From: an uncultured Microbacteriaceae bacterium
GTDB lineage: Bacteria; Actinomycetota; Actinomycetes; Actinomycetales; Microbacteriaceae
NCBI GenBank assembly: GCA_934661165.1
Contig: CAKUJB010000027.1
Span: 1-17,379, forward strand
Reading direction: 5' to 3'
Length of the DNA stretch: 17,379 bases
The notes under the pieces: generated by a model
The model's database searches: none
Seen by the model: only the letters and a program-made list of their open reading frames with translations
What the model was told of the DNA's origin: nothing
Made by a program: the position numbers and the translations under genes
In this document: positions 12,520 to 17,379 of the stretch, one piece after another
Numbering within the stretch: position 1 is the stretch's first letter
Layout of the letters: each line of letters opens with the position of its first letter

Positions 12520-13584
12520 GTGAGCACCGGCGTGAGTCAGGCCCCGCGTGACGACGAGTCATCGGCGAGCGGCGCATTCCTCCGCGCGATTCGCGGCGAG
12601 CGCCTCGCCCGCACCCCCGTGTGGTTCGCGGGACCCGCGGGGCCGGAGGCCGCGGCGGACCTCGACCCCGACGCGACGCGGTCGCGGCTCGAGGCCGCGA
12701 TCGATCCCGCGCTGGTGGCGGCCCGGACCGTCCAGCCGGTCCTGCGTCACGGCGTCGATGCGGCGCTGCTGGCGAGCCACGTCGCGGTGCCGCTCCGGCT
12801 CGCGGGCATCGGGATCGAGCTCGACGCCGATGGCGAGCCGCGGGTCGATGCGCCGATCCGCACCGGCAGCGACGTGCTCGGCCTGCGACCCATCGACCCG
12901 GCGGCGCTGTCGCCGATCCAGGAGGCCGTCGGCCTCGCGGTCGCCGCCCTCGGCGGCGCGCCGCTCGTCGCGGTCGCCGCGGCGCCGTTCACGCTCGCCG
13001 TCATCCTCGTCGAGGGCCGGCTGACGGCGGATCCGGTGCGCAGCCGCACGATGATGTACGCCGACCCGCACGGCTGGGCGGCGCTCCTCAACTGGTGCGC
13101 CGACGTCGCGGGCGAGTCGCTGCGGGCGCAGCTGCGCGCGGGCGCCGACGCGGTGCAGCTCGTCGACCCCGCCGTCGGGGCGCTGAGCCGCAACGATTAC
13201 TTCAAGCGCGCACTGCCGCACACCCAGCGCGTGCTCAGCCACCTCCGCGGCACCGACATGCCGATCGTCCACACGGGTCTCGGGACGAGCGAGGTGCTCG
13301 ACCTCCTCGCGCGCGCCGGCGCCGACGCCGTCGGCATCGATCGGCGCCTCCCGCTCGACACGGCGGTAGAGCGCGTCGGGCCGGAGGTCGCGCTGCTCGG
13401 CGGCCTCGATCCCGCCCTGCTCGCGGCGCCGTGGCGCATCCTCGAGGCGCACGTCCACGACGTCCTCGAGCGCGGCCGCGCGGCCCGCGCCCCCGGGCTC
13501 GACCTCGGCGGGCCGCTGACACCGGGGACCGACCCTGACGTGCTCGCGCGCATCGTCGAGCTGGTGCGGGATGCCCAGGGCTGA
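12520..13584 (+). CDS. hemE: Uroporphyrinogen decarboxylase (HemE) homologue lacking the catalytic residues
   Basis: A 354-residue full-length HemE fold. FLRAIRGERLARTPVWF, VQPVLRHGVDAALL, APFTLAVILVEG, LRAQLRAGADAVQLVDPAVG, GIDRRLPLD and TDPDVLARIVELV align along the whole family. Active HemE converts uroporphyrinogen III to coproporphyrinogen III. Every active-site position I can place has changed: R-Q-A-G-R is G-P-A-G-P (38-42, so both arginines are gone), SDI is SHV (Asp86 of human UROD to His87), the Tyr of TYMVEG is Ile162, the Ser of FDSWAG is Pro217, QGNLDP is LGGLDP (293-298) and LGHGxxP is LGGPLTP (329-335, His lost). GGGAGG lies 8 nt before the GTG. First gene of the cluster. Either a decaying gene or a retained pseudoenzyme that might still bind porphyrin. 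Confidence 0.88.
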   Translation: MSTGVSQAPRDDESSASGAFLRAIRGERLARTPVWFAGPAGPEAAADLDPDATRSRLEAAIDPALVAARTVQPVLRHGVDAALLASHVAVPLRLAGIGIELDADGEPRVDAPIRTGSDVLGLRPIDPAALSPIQEAVGLAVAALGGAPLVAVAAAPFTLAVILVEGRLTADPVRSRTMMYADPHGWAALLNWCADVAGESLRAQLRAGADAVQLVDPAVGALSRNDYFKRALPHTQRVLSHLRGTDMPIVHTGLGTSEVLDLLARAGADAVGIDRRLPLDTAVERVGPEVALLGGLDPALLAAPWRILEAHVHDVLERGRAARAPGLDLGGPLTPGTDPDVLARIVELVRDAQG

Positions 13585-13611
13585 GCACGGACGGCGCACG
13601 GGAGCGCGGCG

Positions 13612-14916
13612 GTGACCGAGCGACCCGCCGTGATCGTCGTCGGCGCCGGGATCGCCGGGCTCGTGCTCGCCCGCGACCTCGCGATCGCCGACCGCCGGGT
13701 GATCCTGCTCGAGTCCGCAGCCCGGCCCGGCGGTCAGGTCGCCGCGGCGGGCCTCGGCGGCATGGACCTCGGCGCGGACGCCGCCCGGTCCGGCGCGGCG
13801 CTGTCGCGGCTGACCGCCGAGCTCGGCCTCGAGCTCGTGTCGCCCCTCGACGCGCCCTGCCGGGTCGTGCTCGCGCCCGGCGAGCCGAGACCGCTCCCCG
13901 CCGCCCACCTGAGCGGCATCCCCGCCGCGCCGCTCGCGCGGGAGGTCATCGACCTCATCGGCCTCCGCGCCGCCCTCCGCGCCCAGCTCGATGCGCTCAC
14001 CCCGATGGTCCGCGCAGGCAAGTACCGGACGCTCGGCGAGCTCGTCCGCCGCCGGATGGGCGCCCGCGTCCTCGAGCGCCTCGTCGCCCCCGTCGTCCGC
14101 GGTCGCAGCGGGCTGCACCCCGACGACGTCGAGCCCGCGGCCGCGTCGCCCCGACTGCCGGGCGCCCTCGCGTACGGCGGCACGCTCGCCGCCGCCGTCG
14201 CCGCGATCCTGCAGGACCGACCCGCGGGCGGCGAGCTTCTCGGGATCCGCGGCGGAATGCACGTGCTCGCCGAGACGCTCGCGGCACGCGCCGTGCGGGT
14301 CGGCGTCGACCTCCGGCTCGGCACCCGGGTCGAGGCGGTCGAGGCGAGCGGCGTCGTCCTCGCCGACGGGACGCGGCTCGACGGCCGGGTCGTGCTCGCG
14401 GCCCCGCCGCCGGACGCGACCGCGGGCGCCCAGTCGACCCATGATGCCCACCCGGCCCCCGATGCCCACCCGACCCCCGGCCCCCGTGAGGAGACCGTCG
14501 TCGTCGCGGAGGTCGAGTCGGCCGGGCTCGATGCGCGGCCCATCGGCGGCGGGGCCGTCGTCGCAGCGGGGGCGACGGGCATCGCGGCGCGTGCGCTGAC
14601 GCATTCCTCCGCCCGCTGGCCCTGGCTCGGCGAGGGGCTCGGCCCGCACCGCCACCTCGTCCGACTCGTCTACGACACGGCCCCCCACGACCCCGGCGCC
14701 GTCGAGGCCGACCTCCGCGCGATCACCGGCGTCCCCGCGGCGCGGGTCGTCGAGCTCGAGGCGCGCACCTGGCGCCGCGCCGTTGCGTCCGCGCCCCCGC
14801 GCGGCGTCCTCGCGGTGGGCGAGGCGGCCGGCCACGAGGGGATCACCGCCGCGGTCGAGCACGCGCGGCGGATCGGGGCAGACTTGATCGCGGACGACGA
14901 TGGGAGCCCTGAATGA
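13612..14916 (+). CDS. hemY: HemY/CgoX-like coproporphyrinogen (protoporphyrinogen) oxidase homologue, partly degenerate
   Basis: A 434-residue FAD-dependent oxidase homologue. In actinobacteria this enzyme oxidises coproporphyrinogen III to coproporphyrin III. The FAD loop VVGAGIAGLVLARDL (9-23) and LLESAARPGGQV are intact. LPAAHLSGIPAAPL, TLGELVRRRMGARVLERLVA and RGGMHVLAETLAARAV match the family. The C-terminus departs from it: the segment usually containing a conserved GH and ERV between the W-R motif (RTWRRAVASAPP) and the final FAD motif is missing by about 20 residues, and the usual VGE..AGTGLA is VGEAAGHEGIT. The middle carries a low-complexity DAHPAPDAHPTP insert from an 18-bp tandem repeat. 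GGGAG lies 7 nt before the GTG. Its TGA overlaps the hemQ ATG (ATGA). Activity is doubtful but not excluded. Confidence 0.82.
   Translation: MTERPAVIVVGAGIAGLVLARDLAIADRRVILLESAARPGGQVAAAGLGGMDLGADAARSGAALSRLTAELGLELVSPLDAPCRVVLAPGEPRPLPAAHLSGIPAAPLAREVIDLIGLRAALRAQLDALTPMVRAGKYRTLGELVRRRMGARVLERLVAPVVRGRSGLHPDDVEPAAASPRLPGALAYGGTLAAAVAAILQDRPAGGELLGIRGGMHVLAETLAARAVRVGVDLRLGTRVEAVEASGVVLADGTRLDGRVVLAAPPPDATAGAQSTHDAHPAPDAHPTPGPREETVVVAEVESAGLDARPIGGGAVVAAGATGIAARALTHSSARWPWLGEGLGPHRHLVRLVYDTAPHDPGAVEADLRAITGVPAARVVELEARTWRRAVASAPPRGVLAVGEAAGHEGITAAVEHARRIGADLIADDDGSPE
14443..14478 (+). repeat. 18-bp tandem repeat inside hemY
   Basis: 14443-14460 and 14461-14478 are adjacent 18-bp units differing at one position. 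They encode DAHPAP and DAHPTP (residues 278-289), a low-complexity insertion in what should be an ordered substrate-domain region. Confidence 0.8.
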
Positions 14917-15620
14917 CTGACAGCACCGGCGAGCGCCTCGGCTACGCCCTCTACGCGGTGTACCGCAGGCCGGACCTCCGGATCACGGGCGCGGACGTCT
15001 CGAGCGGACCGCACGCGACGACGACGCTCGTCGAGGTCATCGAGGCAGGCCGCGTGCGCGAGCTCGGCGTCGAGCTGCGCGGCATCTACGACGTCTCGGG
15101 CCTGCGCGCCGACGCCGACGTCATGCTCTGGCTCACGGGCGAGGACCCCGAGGCGATCCAGGAGGCGAGCCGGCGGCTCCGGGCGACCCGCGAGCTCGAC
15201 GCCCTCGTACCGCGATGGAACGCGCTCGGCGTCCACCGCGAGGCCGAGTTCGCGAAGGACCACTCGCCCGCGTACATGCGCGGCCTGCCGCCGAAGCGCT
15301 GGGTGAGCGTCTACCCGTTCGTGCGCTCCTACGAGTGGTACCTGCTGCCCGACGAGGAGCGCCGCGACATGCTCCGCGATCACGGGGGCAAGGGCCGCGA
15401 GTTCCCGACCGTGCAGTCGAACACGATCGCGTCGTTCGCGCTCGGCGACTACGAGTGGCTGCTCGCGCTCGAGTCCGACGAGCTCATCGATCTCGTCGAC
15501 ATGATGCGTCGACTCCGGTCCTCCGAGGCCAGGCGGCACGTCCGCGAGGAGCTGCCGTTCTTCACCGGTCGCCGCATCGGCGCCGACGAGGTCGCGCGCG
15601 TCGTGGGCGGTGCGGCATGA
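14913..15620 (+). CDS. hemQ: Coproheme decarboxylase HemQ/ChdC, intact
   Basis: A 235-residue chlorite-dismutase-fold enzyme that decarboxylates coproheme III to haem b using H2O2, the last step of the coproporphyrin-dependent route. All landmarks are conserved: YDVSGLRADADVMLW, the distal His117 in FAKDHSPAYM, the catalytic Tyr134 in VYPFVRSYEWYLLPDEERR, the proximal His157 in MLRDHGGKG, NTIASFALGDYEW and SSEARRHVREELPFFTGRR. These correspond to Tyr135, His118 and His158 of the Corynebacterium enzyme. Start and stop both overlap neighbours (ATGA at 14913 and at 15617), so translation is coupled on both sides. It is the best-preserved gene of the cluster, which implies selection for coproheme-to-haem conversion. 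Confidence 0.96.
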   Translation: MTDSTGERLGYALYAVYRRPDLRITGADVSSGPHATTTLVEVIEAGRVRELGVELRGIYDVSGLRADADVMLWLTGEDPEAIQEASRRLRATRELDALVPRWNALGVHREAEFAKDHSPAYMRGLPPKRWVSVYPFVRSYEWYLLPDEERRDMLRDHGGKGREFPTVQSNTIASFALGDYEWLLALESDELIDLVDMMRRLRSSEARRHVREELPFFTGRRIGADEVARVVGGAA

Positions 15621-15682
15621 ATGCGCAGGGCCCGATCCGCGTCGCGCTCGCGACCCCGAGCCGGTCCGGGACGCGGCGATGA
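15617..15682 (+). pseudogene. 21-codon fragment resembling the original HemC N-terminus
   Basis: ATG at 15617 overlaps the hemQ stop (ATGA), as expected for the next gene of a coupled cluster. The frame reads MNAQGPIRVALATPSRS and ends at a TGA (15680-15682) overlapping the ATG of the HemC-like frame (ATGA again). N-x-x-PIR followed by an A/T/S-rich stretch resembles the first beta strand of hydroxymethylbilane synthase (PIRLGTRxSALA). The likeliest history is a frameshift that split hemC, with re-initiation possible at 15679. The match is short, so moderate confidence only. Confidence 0.45.
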
Positions 15683-16278
15683 GCGAGCCGACGGCCGTGC
15701 GCAACGGCGCGTCCGCCGCGGTCGCGCCGCTCGCGGAGGCGCTCGCCGCTCGGCTCGGCCCGATCGAGGTCGTCGTGATCGACGGCGACGCCGCGGCTCA
15801 CCGCGAGGCGCTGCGCCGCGGCGAGGTCGACGTCCTCGCACGTGCCGCGGACGATGTCGCGACCCCGACGGACGGGGTCGAGCTCGTCGCCGTGCCGCGC
15901 CGCACGACAGCGACCCTGCCGCCGGCCGAGTGGCTCGACGCGCCGGCACCGGAGGCCATCCTCCTCGAGCTGCCGGTCGACGCGGACGCGGCCCTCCGCC
16001 GCCGCGTCGCGAAGCTCGACCACGCCCCCACGCGGCTCCTCGTCGAGGCGGAGCGCGCGGTCCTCGCCGCCGGTGCGCCCGAGGGCGCGGCGCATGTCGC
16101 CGTGAGGGCGATGCTCGAGGACGGCCTGCTCTTCCTCACCGCGACCTCGTACGGAGCCGATGGCGTCGCGCTGCGGACCTCGTCGCACGCCATCTACCCG
16201 GAGGATGCCGCGGACCCTGGTGCCGAGCTCGCCGCGCGGGTCGTCGCGGAGCTCAGCGCAGCGCCGCGAGCCGACTGA
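15679..16278 (+). CDS. hemC: HemC (hydroxymethylbilane synthase) remnant without domain 2 and the cofactor Cys
   Basis: A 199-residue protein; HemC is normally ~310. Residues ~40-75 (REALRRGEVDVLARAADDVA, DGVELVAVPRR) align with the family's ...ALL-GE-D-AVHSLKD-PT...GL-LAAVP-R; the VHSLKD motif is lost, leaving one Asp. Residues ~90-131 (AILLELPVDADAALRRRVAK, APTRLLVEAERAVLAAG) align with GALAIE...DAPTR..V.AERAFL. The intervening ~100+ residues, including the substrate-binding GTSSLRR and RGNIDTRL region, are absent. The C-terminal domain follows (DGLLFLTATSYGADGV, GAELAARVVAEL), but the dipyrromethane cysteine (E-G-G-C) is replaced, and the protein contains no cysteine at all. It cannot make hydroxymethylbilane. 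Decaying gene or repurposed pseudoenzyme. It overlaps the convergent aminotransferase gene by 26 bp. Confidence 0.75.
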   Translation: MSEPTAVRNGASAAVAPLAEALAARLGPIEVVVIDGDAAAHREALRRGEVDVLARAADDVATPTDGVELVAVPRRTTATLPPAEWLDAPAPEAILLELPVDADAALRRRVAKLDHAPTRLLVEAERAVLAAGAPEGAAHVAVRAMLEDGLLFLTATSYGADGVALRTSSHAIYPEDAADPGAELAARVVAELSAAPRAD

Positions 16279-17379
16279 CGGCCTCCTCGAGCACCGCCGC
16301 GCGCTTGCAGAACGCGAAGCGCATGAGTGTGCCGTAGCGGTCGCGGTGCGCGGGGGACACGAGCGCGGTGACGGGCACGCCGACGACGCCCGCGCGCTCG
16401 GCGAGCGTCGCCGCGAAGTCGCCGGCGTCCCGCGCGCCGAGGGGGGCGGCGTCGGCGACGATGAAGTACCCGGCCGCCGGCCGATGCACGGCGAAGCCCG
16501 CCGCGGCGAGCCCGGCGCCGAGGAGGTCGCGTTTGGCCGCGAGCGCGTCGGCGGCCGAGCGCAGGACGTCGTCGGGCAGCCGCAGTCCGGTCGCGACCGC
16601 GGGCTGGAACGGGCCGGCCGGCACGTACGTGAGCCACTGCTTCACCGCGAGCACGGCCTCGATGAGCGGCGCCGGTCCCGTCGCCCAGCCGATCTTCCAC
16701 CCCGTCACGGCGAAGGTCTTGCCCGCCGACGAGACGCTGATCGTCCGGTCGAAGCCGCCAGGGAGCGTCGCGATCGGCACGTGCGCGCCGTCGTACACGA
16801 GGTGCTCGTACACCTCGTCGGTGAGGATGAGGGCGTCGTGGCGGTGCGCGAGCTCGATGATCCGCTCGAGGACCTCGCGCGGCCACACCGACCCGGTCGG
16901 GTTGTGGGGCGAGTTGACGATGATGAGCCGGGTCCGGTCGGTGACGGCCGCGGCGAGCGCGTCGGGATCCGGGACGAAGGCGGGCGCCTCGAGCGGCACC
17001 GTGACGAGTCGCGCGCCCTGCAGCCCCGCGAGCGCCGCGTACGCGTCGTAGAACGGCTCGGCGGCGACGATCTCGTCGCCGGGCTGCGTGAGACCGATGA
17101 TCGCGGCGGCGATCGCCTCGGTCGCGCCCGCGGTGACGAGCACCTGCGTCGCGGGGTCGAGCTCGATCCCGTACCAGCGCGACTGGTGCTCGGCGATCGC
17201 CTCGCGGAGGTCGAGCGTGCCGAGCCCCGGCGGGTACTGGTTCAGCCCCGACTCGATGGCGCGGATCGCGGCGTCGAGCACCTCGCGCGGCCCGTCCTCG
17301 TCGGGGAAGCCCTGCCCGAGGTTGACGGCGCCGGTGCGCGCCGCGAGGTCGGACATCTCGGCGAAGATCGTCGGCTTCG
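16253..17379 (-). CDS. Class I/II PLP-dependent aminotransferase (Rv0858c/DapC-like), 5'-truncated
   Basis: A fold-type I aminotransferase. The PLP lysine is in SVSSAGKTFAVTGWKIGWA. Other markers are VTAGATEAIAAA, IVNSPHNPTGSVW (Asn-Pro motif), LILTDEVYEHLVYDG and the C-terminal carboxylate-binding Arg in LMRFAFCKR. NLGQGFPDEDGP and NQYPPGLGTLDLREAIAEHQ near the N-terminus closely resemble mycobacterial Rv0858c, described as succinyldiaminopimelate aminotransferase DapC in lysine/peptidoglycan synthesis. KAT- or methionine-type aminotransferases of the same subgroup are alternatives. The frame stays open past the ATG at 17356 to the window edge and reads KPTIFAEM, as in homologues, so the real start lies outside. 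It converges on the haem cluster with no terminator between. Confidence 0.9.
   Translation of the reverse strand, partial: KPTIFAEMSDLAARTGAVNLGQGFPDEDGPREVLDAAIRAIESGLNQYPPGLGTLDLREAIAEHQSRWYGIELDPATQVLVTAGATEAIAAAIIGLTQPGDEIVAAEPFYDAYAALAGLQGARLVTVPLEAPAFVPDPDALAAAVTDRTRLIIVNSPHNPTGSVWPREVLERIIELAHRHDALILTDEVYEHLVYDGAHVPIATLPGGFDRTISVSSAGKTFAVTGWKIGWATGPAPLIEAVLAVKQWLTYVPAGPFQPAVATGLRLPDDVLRSAADALAAKRDLLGAGLAAAGFAVHRPAAGYFIVADAAPLGARDAGDFAATLAERAGVVGVPVTALVSPAHRDRYGTLMRFAFCKRAAVLEEAVSRLAALR

Larger units (their letters stand above)
818..14608. repeat. Dispersed 9-mer AGGAATGCG (8 copies)
   Basis: Exact copies on the + strand: 818-826, 3600-3608, 11429-11437. Exact copies on the - strand (read as CGCATTCCT): 1002-1010, 8315-8323, 10850-10858, 12573-12581, 14600-14608. 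A near copy AGGAATGCT is at 9820-9828. The core GAATGC/GCATTC occurs about 21 times by my count. See the finding. Confidence 0.75.

Noticed and set aside
12559..14862. A 767-codon minus-strand frame antisense to hemE and hemY
   Set aside because: Asp/Arg/Glu/Gly-rich composition without motifs is typical of antisense frames in high-GC DNA. The plus strand has recognisable enzymes, RBSs and coupled overlaps.

Overview
The window is very GC-rich (roughly 72-73% by eye) and almost fully coding. Many starts look leaderless: a TAnnnT -10 hexamer lies 6-8 nt before ATG/GTG. The gene families (actinobacterial coproporphyrin-route haem genes with HemQ/ChdC, an LAVTG sortase substrate, a Rv0858c-like aminotransferase) point to a high-GC actinobacterium, most likely Microbacteriaceae or a relative. 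Genus is not resolvable here. There is no rRNA, tRNA, CRISPR, insertion sequence or phage gene, and no gene-free stretch above about 170 bp.

Layout. 1-2381 (+): the 3' end of a histidine-kinase-like membrane protein, then a leaderless SAM methyltransferase. 2382-2808: a cspA-type cold-shock gene with a structured leader and a strong terminator. 2834-4099 (-): a PaiB-like FMN-binding protein and an NADPH-dependent FMN reductase. 4187-5564 (-): an ArsR regulator with its own palindromic operator, and a tandem SRPBCC protein. 5616-6272 (-): a haem oxygenase with a possible DtxR/IdeR box over its start. 6325-6432: a very long imperfect palindrome. 6440-8419 (-): a NERD-domain protein, a crotonase-fold enzyme and an NAD(P)-binding oxidoreductase, probably one operon. 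8530-9784 (+): a possible leader peptide, a winged-helix-like protein and an MglA-like GTPase. 9951-11429 (+): a secreted LAVTG cell-wall protein. 11523-12446 (-): a cation diffusion facilitator. 12520-16278 (+): a coupled haem cluster hemE-hemY-hemQ-hemC-like. 16253-17379 (-): a 5'-truncated aminotransferase converging on that cluster.

The most interesting feature is the haem cluster. HemQ (coproheme decarboxylase) keeps all key residues. The HemE homologue is full length but has lost every catalytic residue I can place. The HemY homologue lacks part of its C-terminal FAD region and carries a low-complexity insertion. The HemC homologue is a 199-residue remnant without the cofactor cysteine or the central domain, and its N-terminus sits in another frame. 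The simplest reading is an organism that no longer makes coproporphyrinogen itself but keeps the last step(s), i.e. it salvages coproporphyrin or coproheme. The alternative is that the degenerate proteins are retained pseudoenzymes. A haem oxygenase in the same window fits a lifestyle handling external haem or porphyrin.

A second genome-scale signal is the 9-mer AGGAATGCG. It occurs eight times on both strands, in all codon registers, far above what composition predicts.
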